From: Warburgia ugandensis
Taxonomy: Eukaryota > Streptophyta > Magnoliopsida > Canellales > Canellaceae
Assembly (NCBI GenBank): GCA_035236585.1
Contig: CP141127.1
Location: 49,924,001-49,988,000 of the forward strand
Direction of reading: 5' to 3'
Length of the DNA: 64,000 nucleotides
Part shown: positions 13,170-26,309 of the stretch, piece after piece
How the letters are laid out: each line of letters begins with the position of its first letter
Position numbering within the stretch: position 1 is the first letter of the stretch
Position numbers and translations under genes: made by a program
The notes under the pieces: model-generated
Database searches by the model: none
Told to the model about the DNA's origin: nothing
The model's input: only the letters and a program-made list of their open reading frames with translations

Positions 13170-13432
13170 AAAGTGCTCTATATTGAGCCATAATGCATCC
13201 ATAAATCAATGCTCCTTAATGACCCAAAAGTGATACAAATTCATGCTCCATAATGAACCAAATATAGATGAATAGTCATGTACCATAACAAGGCAAATAC
13301 GAATGCAAATTCAATATCCATGGCAAGCAAAAATCAATTATAATTCCATACTCCAAAGCAAGCCGAAAACAAATATGATTTCATGATTCATAATGAGCCA
13401 AAAGAATTACAAATCCAAGCTCCATAATGAGC
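13170..13432. repeat. 35-bp minisatellite, about 8 diverged copies
   Basis: Versions of GCTCCATAATGAGCCAAA recur at 13176, 13211, 13245, 13280, 13314, 13349, 13384 and 13419, a spacing of 34-35 bp throughout. Copies are well diverged, so the array is old. The reading frame is not kept, so a protein repeat is unlikely. Confidence 0.8.
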
Positions 13433-14548
13433 TATCCATCCATACTCATGGTATGAAGTTGCATTTCAAATGAATCATAAAAAATGATCATGCATGTGGG
13501 AGATATCAAACCACCCTATTGGTGTAACATTATCATCCACGATGCATAAATCATGGAAAACTATGAAATTCCAAATCATGGATCAATAACATGACAAATT
13601 CATGCAATTTCCATTCAATGCCAATGAGTTAAAAAAATAAAAAACACTTTACCAAATGGTTCCATTAGGCCTCAATAGGACCAATTTGGTACAATCACCC
13701 ATTTACCTCCATTCATTCTCATTTCCACATTTTGACAAGTGTTCTAGCATGAGGTTAGATGCATTATTAGATAATGAATTACTTAGAACAACTACTGCAT
13801 CATGCATTGAGACTAGTTCAGAGTGTGAGCAGTAATGCAATGCGCATCATTTTGAGTGATTTATCGTGCATCAATACTTAGGTGCTCCAAGTTCTTACCA
13901 TGTGAAGTTCATTTCATGTCCATACCATGACTTACTAGCAAAGCTAAGGAAATAATTCCATCAGATATTTTAGTTAAAGTGAAACACAATTCATGTACAA
14001 AGGTTCGAGTTCTCCTCATCAACCAATATGCATTGAACTAATGGATGATGGTGAAGTTTTATAGACTAATTCATGTGATATCTAGTCAATTCATACCTTG
14101 AAATCCTAATGTACATTCATCCATGAAGTGGAAATCAAGTAATAGTCCCATGTTATTCATTCTTAGCATTTAAAAAAATAAGCTTTACAATTCTACTAAA
14201 TCCATTGTTGCTAGTTAGGATAGTGTGTCATTTTCAAGTGAGAAGGTCAACCCTATTGGTCCCTCTCTCCACTTCATTCAAAGTTCAAAGTTACAATAAT
14301 GTTATGGCATCAAAGGTACATTATTTATAAGTGTTTGAGTAGAAGATTTCCATGGAAGGATAGTCGAATTCCCTTCAGTTTTAAAACATCTCCTTGCTAC
14401 CTCCAATAGTGAGCATCTATCACATTCTTAGGATTTCTCCTTATATAGTTCATAACTTGAAGTGATTATTTTCATATATCAAAATTAGACTGATAAGTGT
14501 ATGTGTTGATTAAGTTTTCCAATTCATTCATTCATTCATTAATAGTAG
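13433..14548. other. Non-coding sequence, no feature recognised
   Basis: AT-rich, with many stops in all frames. I see no gene, RNA or clear repeat here apart from short ATTC runs at 14,520-14,540. Confidence 0.4.
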
Positions 14549-16403
14549 GTATTGTTGAGTGTTTTCTTGCAAGTGCAGAGTCAATTAATTGTAGTATTAT
14601 AGGGTTGAGTCAACGTGGAGGATACAATATTAGTTTAAAGAACCAAATTATTCTACTCTAATTATACTAAAATATTTACCTAGAAAGGTTAAATGAAGAG
14701 GTGAAGAATGATCAAATGAATTAGATTTCTTTGAATCAAGATAAGAAGCTATGATTGAAGGTTCAAGATTAGAGATCACTTAGACTAGCATGAGGGTTCA
14801 CACCTTGTATTCCTACTTATACCTCAAGAAGTAGATCGAACTATGATGATTTTCTTAGAAGGTGGGTTTTTTTTTATATTTAACTTGAAAATCATTGATC
14901 GTTAGAAACTAAGTAGATTATCAGATCCTAAGTATTCCATGTAATACCTAACTATAATGAATGAAGGATTAATTCCAAGTATTCATTATGAAAGGTAATG
15001 ACATTAAATCAAAAAATTGAACTAAGAGAAATTTTGTCTTTTCAAAATTAAGATAAATTTTAAGTAAAAGTTTCCAAGACAATTAAAACATTAGGAATTA
15101 ATTATTGGTATTACCTAATGTTATTCTACGATCATTATAATCCTAAGAAGAAAACAAAAAACTAGCCTAACATAATTTATAATTTAACTTAAATTAATTA
15201 AATCTAAATTAAAGTAATAAAAAATTAAAGAAAATAACAATTAAAGAAAACTATTCTAAAATATCTTTTTTCCATAAAAAAAATTTACTTGCTTGCTTGT
15301 TAAAATGACTGAGAAAGAGAAAAATTACAAGGAAAGATAAAAGAAACAAATAATGCTAAATATTTCTAATTTTCCAAAAGATTTTTTAACATGTTCTTTG
15401 CTCATCACATTTCAATTTTATCTAATAACGTCCATCACAAATTTCTCTAAAATTCAATAAGAATTTACAGAGAAACCTGCACTTGTAGTGTGCAGCTGTA
15501 ACTTCAAAGTGTCACTAACATTTCATTAGAAAAACAAACTTTGAATAGTAGTGACAATTGATGACATTGTCACATTCCAAATTGTTACTAATTAATTATC
15601 CTCAAAATAACATATCACAACCTAAAATCAACTGAAAATGTAATAAGATATAAAAGTACAAAATCACAGGAGAGTTTCACTAGCGATTTAGTATTGCAAG
15701 TTTTTCTTGCATACACCCAATTAGAATGGTGAATAGGGGTACTTCGGCCAAGTATTTCACCACCTTAGACATCAAATATATGAAATTTGGTAACTAGAAT
15801 AATTAAATATCAATGAATCCAATGGTGTGGTTAGATTTTCAATAAAACTTATTTGTTTGCTAAAAACCACTAGAAAATTCCTCTCATGGCTTAGGAGAAT
15901 ATTTCCAATGGTTTAGATCATAAAAACATAAACATAAACCTGATTGAGATAAGGAAAATCTAATCTTCCATTTTCTCATGGAGTATGAGTAAGAAAGGAA
16001 AGAAAGCGATGAAGATATCTTGCTATACTCTGATCCTCAGGAAAAATTCATTTAACTTATTCTTGGGTGAGATGAGAGAATTATCAATGGTTTAGATCAT
16101 TGATTAACACCACATTAAATGCAAGTAAGAGAGAAATATGAAGCTCTATTATTGTACACCTATAGGGTAGCAGTAGTGAAACAAAGTTGGAAAAACCTAG
16201 TTTTCTCCCTAATTTCTTACTCTCCCCCAATTGGAATCTTTCAAGGGAATGCTTGAGAACTTATTTCTAGCTTCTCCTTTGTTAATTTTAAACTATAACT
16301 CATTGCCATTCATAGCATTTGGAACTTGGAATGTCAATAGCATTAAGTGGAACAAAGCAATAACACTTCCATGCTATGCTATGGTCAAAACTTCTGAACA
16401 AAT

Positions 16404-16406
<3 letters not shown>
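14549..16406. other. Likely fragment of an Athila/Tat-like LTR, non-coding
   Basis: Starts with TGTTGAGTG and then CTTGCAAGTGCAGAGTCAAT, GTAGTATTATAGGGTTGAG and a GTGGAGGATACAA block. This order (CAAGTGC..., GTAGTAT..., then a GGA-rich 'bracket') is frequent in plant Athila/Tat-type sequence, from memory. It is followed by A/T-rich non-coding DNA. Ends and target duplications were not found. A related stretch is 47,595-49,063. Confidence 0.35.

Positions 16407-16491
<85 letters not shown>
16407..16491. repeat. (AG)n microsatellite, about 85 bp
   Basis: Uninterrupted AG dinucleotides, giving a false Glu-Arg reading frame. Confidence 0.98.
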
Positions 16492-19005
16492 CTTTCAATA
16501 AAAACTTTAAATTTTTTTACTTCAACTCTTACAAAGCAGTGATTTCATGAAAATACAAGAAAAATAGTTAAGTAAAATGCTCACTACACTATTGGATTAA
16601 GAAGGGAAATGAGTTTTTCTTCTCTCCAACTCCACTTCTTCTTCTCCTCTCTCTTTGCTTATCTTTACTTTTCTTCTCCATCCTTTTCCTCCTTGCTCCT
16701 CCTTGTATAGAGTGAGGAGTAGCTATTGTTTGTAGTTGAGCCCTATCTTCTTGAACCCCCCATTCACCTACCATTAACTCTCTCATCCAATCACCATCTT
16801 TTGATGAAAGTGGAATGGTTCTAAGTACATTCTCTTCATAGCATTAGTAGCTCCCTCTTCTTTACAAAATGTCAAGTTATTAGCTTCCTTCTAGCTAGAC
16901 ACTCTCCTTATGACATAGAGAAACAACATAGAGCTATCATCCTTAAAATCTCCACCCTTCATCCATCCATATAATTGCAATTAACTTTATCTTCACTTTA
17001 GGAGACCATCAAGTGTAATCCCTCATCATTACATGATATTCCATATGCTCCCTTATCATTCATATGCTATACATATACATTTCCAACCATCTGGGCCCTT
17101 GATATGTGAAAGAATGAAGGATTGAATGGTACCCATGTATGATCTTCCACTTTCACCCTATAGTATACGTGATATAGGTTTGAATGAGCTTGGTGATGGA
17201 AGAGATGAATTGATCATCAAACAGTTGGACTTCTAGTTATTCAATTGATTTAGCTCATCAAAACTAGATCAATCTGAGCCATCCATTTATATTTAAGCTT
17301 GACTGATAAGATAAAATGTTGATCTACTTGATCTCTCCACCTGGATCTTAACGAATAACCTATAAAATATAGAAAAATCCTAATTAGTATTATTTTACCA
17401 ATGGTTATGAACATAATTGCCTTTGGATGATGTAACTCTAAAAATACATTGGATTTTGATTAGATGGAGATTAATCAGTTTAGTGCAAATCCATCATATG
17501 GGTGTAAAAATAAACAATCTCATGCACTAAACTAATACAAATTTAGGGTTTTGGATACAAAATTAAGCACACAACAGGTATGTCTAGACATTTAGGGGAT
17601 TTGCTGCATTGATTTTTTGCTCAAAGGTGTAGGAATTCAATGCCATTTCCCTCTATGTTTTAGCGCTCAAATCATTCAATTCTTTGCATTATTTTCAAGA
17701 AATTTTGCACCTCAATAGGGTACTATGGAAAGGCCTAGATCTTAGTTTAAATCTTCCTAAGAATATTATAATATGTTTAAGGATAGAGGAGAATGTGTGA
17801 TTTCTCTTAGTGATTCTGAGCACAATTTGACTCAATTCCTTCTCTTCAATTGTTCTCAAGGCTTTATCAATTGATTAACACGAAGCTTATAAGATATAGA
17901 TATCAAAATTAAGGAGAACCAACAATTTATTAGTTAGGTGCTTCTCTATGTGGGCATGTAATGTGAATGGCATGGAGTGAGGATGTTTCTCCTCTCAAAT
18001 GCTTGGACATCTCAACTAGAAATAGATCATTTCATAGCATAATATGGCCTTGTTTATTCCTACTTAAGGTGTCCTAAAATGTGCAAAAGAAAAATGCCAA
18101 AAGACTATAAATCATGCATCCACACTCCCAACCAAGTGAAGATACCTAGCATAATGTGTCGAGAATGGCATTCTGAATATGCCAACAATCAAGCTATTTC
18201 TAATAGATTCAAGGGCCAATTTTGAGTGTGGTTAAGCTTCATCACATTCATACATTACATAGTGGAATATGTATAAAATTCAAAGATTAAACAGCAACAT
18301 TCCATTCTCAAAATCTTCACCAAATCACATGCACCATATATGTAGTATCATGAAAACAAAATATGGAAAATTCCTATTGATATCAACCATTTTTAAGTCC
18401 TAACCAAAGATTGCATTAGTTAAGCTTCTACTATCCCCTACCTAGTAAGGATTCCTTAATAAATTTGAAGGTTTTATGATGAATTTCTCAATCCCAAGTA
18501 AGCTCGAATGTTCCAAACCCTAGGTGTGTTCCTCCTTGCTAGGCTCTCCTCTCTTCTCCTTTTCCTCCTCTAGATTCTCCTTCTTTATTTTTTATATTTT
18601 ACTAGTTTTCTTGTAGGTCTTTACACTTCCCAACTTGGTTTCACAAGGCTGGTTGTTCCAAGGTAGGAGGAGATGACTTTACTCCCTGGGTCTCCCTTCT
18701 TATCCTCCCTCCTTACTACCTCAAGCTTGCATGGGGTTAGTTGGCCTTACATTCATTCAAACCAACTGCCACCTCACAGGTTTCGCACATGCTACTAGTC
18801 CTCACATGCATGCAGAGGCAACTACCCATTCTAACTCCTCCTTTCATCATTGCACATTATCTATACATTGTTCTTGGGTGTATGCACAATTCCATGTGCG
18901 TAACACCCTATATTCATCCCCATTTTAATTCTTAATGTACGTCATTAACCAGTCATTCCTTATCTACACCAAGGTATTAATGAGTTTATACACCAAGTTC
19001 TTATG
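16492..19005. other. Non-coding sequence with pyrimidine-rich patches
   Basis: No gene recognised. Pyrimidine-rich patches occur at 16,610-16,700 and 18,530-18,720. Short frames (for example 18,731-18,935 in two frames) have no recognisable domain. The stretch ends at the GTCAC target duplication. Confidence 0.4.
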
Positions 19006-19010
19006 GTCAC
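19006..19010. repeat. Target-site duplication GTCAC, left copy
   Basis: GTCAC precedes the solo LTR at 19011 and recurs at 23678-23682. Confidence 0.8.
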
Positions 19011-19083
19011 TGTGATGACCCAAGTTTTTGTAACACATTTTGTAAAACATTTTTCAAAGGCAGGGCCCTTAATGATATAAAAG

Positions 19084-19127
19084 ATTCGCAAGCAATGTAA
19101 TGGAAATTCGCAAGCAATGTAATGGAA
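19084..19127. repeat. 22-bp exact tandem duplication
   Basis: ATTCGCAAGCAATGTAATGGAA starts at 19084 and again at 19106. It is not seen in the other LTR-A copies, so it arose in this copy. Confidence 0.85.
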
Positions 19128-19431
19128 ATTCAAGATACATAATACACATAGACATTTCGTATAAAATAAAATTTTATTGAATACCAGGAATCATCTAATA
19201 GTTCACTCTTACACAGCCCCTACATTATAATTACAAACCATTGTCCAAATTACATAATCCAAAGTTCAAACCTCACCTTACATTAAAAAGTCTCAAGACA
19301 ATACAATGCTCTCAAGTGAAAATACAAGTCTTCAAGGGGTATACCCTGATTGATTATTTTCTTCAAGACATCTACTGTCTTGAGCTCCTAAGTCTTCATG
19401 CTTTACTTCCTTAAGTCTCCTTCCCTGTATC

Positions 19432-19483
19432 TGAGATATTGTAAACATTCATACGTTTGCAATATCTCAGCAAGCTATGCTTG
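19432..19483 (-). other. 3' hairpins HP4 and HP3 in LTR-A copy 3
   Basis: HP4 (19432-19469) has GAGATATTGTAAAC pairing with GTTTGCAATATCTC over 14 bp with a single G-T pair and an 8-nt loop. HP3 (19471-19483) has CAAGC and GCTTG arms. This is the best stem among the copies. Confidence 0.7.
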
Positions 19484-20041
19484 GTAAGGGATACAAAAAT
19501 ATACTACTTCACTAATATAAGAATACTTACCTCAGTCATCATTCCATCATGGTTATCTACTTGTGAGTCATCTTAACATAGAGTATATATGTTATTTATG
19601 TAGTATAGGATAAATCAGTTAAAATAGTGAAAATTGATCAAAACTTGTTCCTTCCCTTGACTATACTTCCACTTAGAAGACAAATATTCAGCTAATTCTT
19701 GTACAGGGATTTTCTTTCTAGGAACTCATGTAGTAGCGTCTCATCATGCCATAGCATTACATTATGTCTATCATATGTGCATCATAATGAAAAATACATT
19801 AAGACTACTATACCACAGTCTCAATCCGTACAATGCACCCGGATAATTGTATAATAATCCACTGATACCAACTGTAGAAATAACAAATCCAGGTTTGCAT
19901 GGGGGGAACCTTGGCTATCACAATGGCGGCCTTCCCATGATTGCCCCACTCTACATTTGGCCTTTCTTTGGGCATGGTATCCATCATATTAGTTTCAGGA
20001 AGCAGGTGACCAAACCCTCATAACTTCCCTAGCATAGCATC

Positions 20042-20088
20042 CCCAGTCTTAGGACTGTGTAAAACCAAAACACAAGCCACCATGCTTG
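20042..20088 (-). other. Paired hairpins HP2 and HP1 in LTR-A copy 3
   Basis: HP2 is CAGTCTTAGGACTG on the + strand, a 5-bp stem with a 4-nt loop. Its sequence differs from the GGCATATGCC seen in copies 1 and 2, yet it is still self-complementary. HP1 (about 20,071-20,088) keeps ACAAGC/GCTTGT arms with a changed loop. This swap is the key evidence for conserved structure. Confidence 0.65.
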
Positions 20089-23000
20089 TATGTAAAATCA
20101 ATTGTACATATCAGATGATGAGTCTATTTAACTAAGGCTGAAATATTTTCTATGCCCTGTTCTTAAGGTTTCCTTAGTCTACCCATCTCATTACTTTCAC
20201 CTAATTTCATTAGGTCATTAGATAGTTGAATTGGATCATTGGGTTGGTTTACTTAGTTGGTTCATGTGATTGGATCATGACTATGCTAAGGTACTAAGCA
20301 TACTTATATCACGAAGGTCTATAATTCTAGACAAAAGATCATGTATGTATACTCATGAATCCTTAATACATTCTTGTACATCCACGTACCTCAAAGTAGT
20401 ATAAAGGTCTTGATTCATACATCTCAAGTGGTATTCACTCTCTATTGTCCATCATGATCTTGATTCATACATCTGTCAAACCATATCTATAAAGTTATTC
20501 CTCTATACAAGTATGTATTCCTATAAGGGATACCCTAATTTTCCTTGAATCGTATATGTTCAAGGTTTCAAATCTTCTAAGTTCATAATCTACATTATAA
20601 GTAAAATGATAGAAAAATACTATAATCTACATTATAGTTCTTTTCTTTTTATTTGTGATCTTTCAAGATCTCTCTTAGATCTTGTTTGATCTTCCATATC
20701 TTATTTGCAATTTTTATTAGGATTAGATGATTTACTAACCTTTTATGCTCTTATTATTATTACTCAACCAGTTAATGTTTTAATGGTTGAGGATAGCTTA
20801 TTCTATCCTAAGTCTAGACAGCTCCTCTTATGTCAAATTGGCTAAGGTTTACTAGTTGAATGGTTAAACATAAAGTGGTTACTTCAATCCTCATATAAGG
20901 AGGCGTTTAGACCTCACAAACGTCAACAGAAGGTGGGGAAAGAGTGAGGCTCTATTAGATAACCCCCTTAACCACTATGTTCATTATCCACTAGGGTGAC
21001 CTTAACTCAACCTTTCATAAGGTTCCTATGAGCTTTTTAACCCTAAGTACTCTTTCTAATTGATTTTAATTAAATCTATGAACATTTAAATGTCATTCAT
21101 AGAGTTTCATTATTCTCCAAAATTGGGGCATGGAAATGATATAACTTATATTGTTTTACTAACTATAGCCCTTACTATCATTAAATCAATGTCATTTATT
21201 TCATGTAAATGTCCTTTCAACTATAATTTCATTTAATTACATTTTCAAGATAATTTTCATAACATAAACATTAAAGAATAAATAATTAAATCTACTAAGC
21301 AATAAAGGACAATTATAATAACATTTAATAATTCAAATGGAAATCTAACATGCCTTAACTATTCATCATGATCCAATGGTGATTATTCATCTTTCATCTC
21401 TTTTAGGGTTTAGATCTTGATCTTTTCATTTTCCTTTAGATCTAATATATCTTCTTGATGTGATTTCATTATTAGATCATTGATGCATCTCATCCAATGA
21501 TTTGATCTTTCTTGATCCACCCGATGAAGAAGATCTTATGTCCTTTTATCCAACTTAAGGGTATAAATCTTAATCTATCCCAAATCATCATCATCTAGTC
21601 CATAATTCCATATGATATTAACTTCATATCATCATCAAAACACATCCATCATGTCCAATCATCCTTGATCAACTTTGTCAAGGAGATTACCATTCGTTTT
21701 TTATGGATCTTACTACTTTTTAAGGTTATATCTCTTAAATAAACATAGATCAGTCACTTATAACCAGTGATTCCATATTTTAAAGTCACAAGATCATCAA
21801 TGGATCATAATTATATGGTTTGATCATTCCAAATTTTACTAACCATAAGAATTAGTAACACTTTTCTTTATTAACAGAATTTTACATGCATCAAAATATA
21901 AATTTTCTAAGTTCAGTAGGTTCTACTCATCACAAGGAATCCAACCCAACTTTTCAATCTCAATTTGGAGTTAAATTGAGATCAAACTTGGGATTTTATG
22001 ATTTCAGCCTATGTTAAGGGCTAAATTTTAATCTTACTATTTTTGTTGATTTACTTCATCTAGAAGCCTATAAATTTTACTATGATCATGATATCTAAGG
22101 TTTTACGACCTCCTAAACCCATCCATCAATTCAAATCTCCAATTTGAGATCATCCTGATCATGATCCAACACTATTTGAACGGATTTTAGTAATTTTTAC
22201 AAGTAAATTCAGTTAAAAACATGAATATTATGAGTTCAGCAGCTAATACACATGATAAGGATTCTATAGAAGCTTTCTGATCTAAATTTAGAGTTCAGAT
22301 GACTATACAATTGGACTGTGAAGTTTCAGGGTCTAGATTTGATCTGGGCCCAGCGAAACGAATGGCCCGGATCGATCAGGCGGAGTGGGCCGGCCAAGTA
22401 GAAGGGTTGGCATGCACCTGTGACGAGTTTCCCCTGGGACCAGCGAGCATCCCGGAAGCCGATCCTCTTAAGGAAGATCGGACTGTCCGTTTGGACCATC
22501 CAATCAATTCCTTTACAATTAAGGGCTCAAAACCTATAAAATTTATTAAAACTTCTACCCTAGGTGTTTTGGACCCTTCTAGATTGATTGGATGGCTCAG
22601 ATTTTCCATCTGAGCTCTCCATCATCCAAAATTAAAGGGTTCTGGTCCTTACATTATTTTTACCAATTTTAACCCAAACCTAATTACAGAAAAATAAAAT
22701 TTTCATAAAACAACATTAAATAAGTCTAAGAAGTGGTTCCACCACTTGATTGGAGAAACAACTTAGATTTGAAGCCTAATTGGAGAAAAATAACCGTTGA
22801 TGATAATATAGCCCCAAAGTCCCTTGTTTGGTGATTTCCCATTGATTTCACCGTTGGATCTTGAAATTTATTTACGGTTTTGGTAGCTAGGGGAGTCTAG
22901 GATTCAACTTGGAATTGAGTTCCCAATTAAATTTAGGTCTCTTGTTCCAATTAGAGAGAGAGAGTGTGTGTGCAAGAAGAAGAAAAGAGAGAGAAGAGAG

Positions 23001-23092
23001 AGAAGGGGGAGGAGTTTTGAGCTGAGATTTTAGGGGGGGCTAGGGAATTTCATGGTGAATTTTGTGAACATTTTTGGGAATTTTTTATAATG

Positions 23093-23100
23093 TATTTATA
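23093..23100 (-). promoter_or_regulatory. TATA box of LTR-A copy 3
   Basis: TATAAATA on the - strand, 577 bp from the LTR start at 23677, in the same place as in the other copies. Confidence 0.65.
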
Positions 23101-23677
23101 GGCATTTCGGGTGTTGTTCATGATTATGTGTAATTATTATGTTTTATTCTTTTTATTATTCAATGTTCATTGGATTCCCACTACCACCTCCTTCTCCACT
23201 AGTAGGTGGTAGTGGTTTGACTAATAATTACACGTGCTCTAGCCATTGGATTCCTTTGTGGGTCCCTTGTGGGCCGCACGCTGGGTGAAAGACCATTTTG
23301 CCCTTTATGGAGAAAAATAGGGTTTATTCCCATGAACTCAGAATTGAGCGTACTTAGTGGCGTTGGATTCGTATTTCTGAGTACATTCCAAATTTTTAAT
23401 CTTAGTATCTCAGTTATGAGTAAAATTACTATTGTACCCTTTTGTTCATAAAAATGTAGAGAAATAAGGATTTTTCATCCAAATTCAGAATTTGTCATGT
23501 TTACAGTAATTTTGAAGGGCTCTTTGAGTATGCTTTCAATTATATATGTATTATACCTTGGTTGTACTTCTATGAGAAGTGCATTTTTACTAACCCTAAT
23601 ATTCCAGCCTAATTTTTTCTTGAAATTCTCAATTTCATTATTTATTCAATTTCATTACAAAAGTTAGGGGTGTTATA

Positions 23678-23682
23678 GTCAC
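23678..23682. repeat. Target-site duplication GTCAC, right copy
   Basis: Direct repeat of 19006-19010. Confidence 0.8.
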
Positions 23683-23769
23683 CTAGCCTTAGTTCACATG
23701 ATTATAAACACTATTCATTTAAGGATTTTGCTTAGCACCCATGAACTCCTAGGGGCTGTTTTACTCCAC

Positions 23770-24420
23770 TTTCTCAACTATCAACCCTTATGTAATTATA
23801 TATACCTATCATCCTTCTAATTGGTACTTTCACGTCACATTACCTGCTTAGGTAACTTTATAATACAAGCTTACACATTTCAATTCCATCCTTCCTAACC
23901 TAAATATCTTATGGGTTGTATAATGTCACACACTTCCTATGCCAGTTCAATTAACTTGCTCATCACTTATTTAATAATCCATACTAAATGATCATTCCAT
24001 GCTAGATGAAAAGAAAAAGAAAATACCCCATTATTTGTTCTGATAATTGTATTAGACTTACAATATTCCTATATATCATAAACATGTGGCACCCTCTTCT
24101 CAATATTGATCCTTATATAGTTATATACATATCATCATCTAAATGATTCATTGATGACACATTATCCACTTAGACAGCCTTCTAAAACACATTTACGTAT
24201 TCTAGTTTCATTCTACGAAACGTAGGTAACACATGGTCTATGTATTGTCATGCATTACTACATTAGTTCAATTAATTATGTTACCACTTTGTTAATAATC
24301 CATAGTTAGTAATCATTCAATGAGAATAATAAAGGAAAGGAAAGGAAAAAATATACCCCATTTTTTATAATAGTATTATGATTAGAATATTCCTATGTAT
24401 CACAAATCATCTGACCCCTA
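23770..24420. repeat. Tandem duplication, two diverged copies of about 320 bp
   Basis: About 23,770-24,090 and 24,091-24,420 align in order: CTTATGTAATTATAT with CTTATATAGTTATAT (offset 319), TTCAATTAA at 23,946 and 24,267 (offset 321), a purine-rich run then TACCCCAT, and ATATTCCTAT near the end. Divergence is high, so the duplication is old. Confidence 0.65.
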
Positions 24421-26087
24421 TTATCTGAGTTTAGAAGATCATACACATGAGTACTATAAGTAGCTTATTTTCTTTGATCACCTCATAAATCAAGGTCCCA
24501 CAACTTGAGGTAAAAGTGTTTTCCTACATAGAAGGTGGAAATGTGTTGCTCTTATTAATTAGGAAGTTGGGCTGGTTTTTATTTTAAGCGTAGTGAGGAC
24601 AACATGTATATTAATACTAGAAAGAGGAATGTGTCTTTAAGGAGCTACTTAACATGTTTTGGGAAGATAGAAGGAACTCTCCAACAAGTGGAGAAGTTCT
24701 TGGGATAAAAAGTCAAATTGGGCATCTTTACATATAAGATAAGAAAAGGGAAGTGGTAATGTGTTGCTAATTAGGAAAAGGTGAGAGTGAAATGGTTTCC
24801 TATATGGAAACCAACATTGGGAGCTACTAGTTTCCTATTGGGGTCAGTTTCCAAAATTTTAGGAATCTTTGAGGAAGCTTTTGATTGGGTAAGGAAGGGA
24901 CATCGAGGAAGTGAGAAGGGGGTAGATCTTAGGCAACTTTATATAACGAAGAGGTAGGAGAAGGTTGCTTGATTTTTTTCTCTTAGGAAACACGTTGAAC
25001 ACATACTCCCACCACCTTGGCTTCAAATAACGGTTTTGAAAGGCTAAGTAATTTCCTATATTAGAAGGTCCAAAAGACATGAAGTTTTGGGAAGGACGAT
25101 CAGATGGCTGAGATGTTCTATAAAAGGAATTCTTGGGTAGAGTTAAAGAGTTTTTTTCTTCTTCTTTTCTTGCCTGCTGGTAGAAGGCTAGGACATGTTC
25201 CTAGTAACTGGTGGGGGATCTTGTCCTTAGGTGTTGGTTTGTTTGGCAACAAAGTGCTGGTGGGATGGTTTTTCTATGAGTGAGAAAGGGAGGTGAGTAG
25301 GAGATAGATTGGTGGCTAGTTTTAATGCATTGGACCTCCCTCTTTCCACACCTTTATATTTTAGTTCTATTAGCTACAAAGGATGTCTCTTTTCTCTTTT
25401 CCCGCTCATCTTGGCTACTCAGAACATTCTTTGTTGAGTAGTGAATTTTGTATCTTGGTTTTCTTTTTTATAGAGAGTGACACACCAAGGAAGGATCGAA
25501 GCTTATGTATTGCTTGTCTTGGTGAAGATCTGAGGGTGTTGATAAGTAACACATCAAGATCTTATGCATCGATCTAATCTAGGGAGTTCTTACATCTTTT
25601 CATTTTGGTTTCAATCATACTCTTGTACTTTAATTCAAAGTTTAGTTTCAATAAAGTGTAGCTAATGATGATTCTAAATCATACACATAAGAGACATCAA
25701 AATGATTAATTCTAAAAATCAAAACTCTTTTACTTTGGTTGAAATCTATTGTGTCCTTGTGGCTTGACAATCCTTCATACTTAGCTTACAATAGATCTTG
25801 CGTACTTGCAAGGGTGTAGTAATAAAAAATAAACATTAGGATGCATCTATTGGTCTTATAGCTACTACATATGTTGTTAGCAATGTAACACTTAAGACAA
25901 TCTTTGATGTTCCTCATGTCAAACCCCAAATAGTAATGTCTACCAAGAGGAAGTAAGTCACAACTAGATTGCTTTGTTTGATGGTTGAACACATGTTATA
26001 TCCAAAGGCGAGAGGAAACATCAAAGTCAGTGAAACTAAAATTGCACTGATGTATAGGATCATGACTGGGAAATATTTCATTGTGGC
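24421..26087. other. Non-coding LTR-like debris, Athila/Tat type
   Basis: Includes an LTR-like block at 25,350-25,680 ending in a possible polyadenylation signal (TTCAATAAAGTG), and at 25,790-25,815 a GATCTTGCGTACTTGCAAGG motif of the kind seen in Athila-type LTR sequence. No open gene. A weak - strand frame at 25,786-25,992 has no domain I can defend. Confidence 0.35.
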
Positions 26088-26305
26088 TCAAATGTTGCCT
26101 AGACCATAAAAGGAAGGAAAAAGTTCAATGACTACCAATTTGAACTCGAAATAATTTGCAATAGTTATAGGTAACACTATGCACAAAGGTGCATTCTGTT
26201 CAACTAGAGAATAATAGTCTCCAAGAGTCTTAATTTCTAATACTTTGTTCTCCATTGTATTATTTTCTAAATTTAGGTGATTTCTTAACCCTTGCATAAT
26301 AGTAT
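26088..26305 (-). pseudogene. Fragment of Ty3/gypsy gag (Tat/Athila-like)
   Basis: A - strand open stretch of about 70 codons. Its middle and end contain the pattern PLCIVLP, then NYFEFK, then ELFPSFYGL. In Athila/Tat gag proteins an N-terminal block reads roughly 'CIVLP-x-NFELKP-x-IxxLPxFHGL', so order and spacing fit the family (established pattern, matched by eye). Only the start of gag is present. No zinc knuckle, protease or polymerase follows on this strand, and the upstream end runs into the TRIM-like relic at 26,310. A non-functional remnant. Confidence 0.55.
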
Positions 26306-26309
26306 GTTT

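Larger units (their letters stand above)
19011..23677 (-). mobile_element. Solo LTR, LTR-A copy 3 (4.67 kb)
   Basis: On the - strand it runs from TATAACACCCC at 23677 (the canonical TG changed to TA by one transition) to GGGTCATCACA at 19011, flanked by GTCAC on both sides. The first 150 bp on the - strand closely match the LTR starts at 56,845, 60,120 and 63,335, so this copy is nearest to the tandem units. No coding region, PBS or polypurine tract is present. It carries the TATA box at 23093-23100, a more GC-rich patch at 22,320-22,480, the middle hairpins near 20,042-20,088 and the 3' hairpins at 19432-19483. Confidence 0.9.

Noticed and set aside
25786..25992. Possible integrase zinc finger on the - strand
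   Set aside because: His and Cys spacing does not fit HHCC, and no flanking integrase residues were found.
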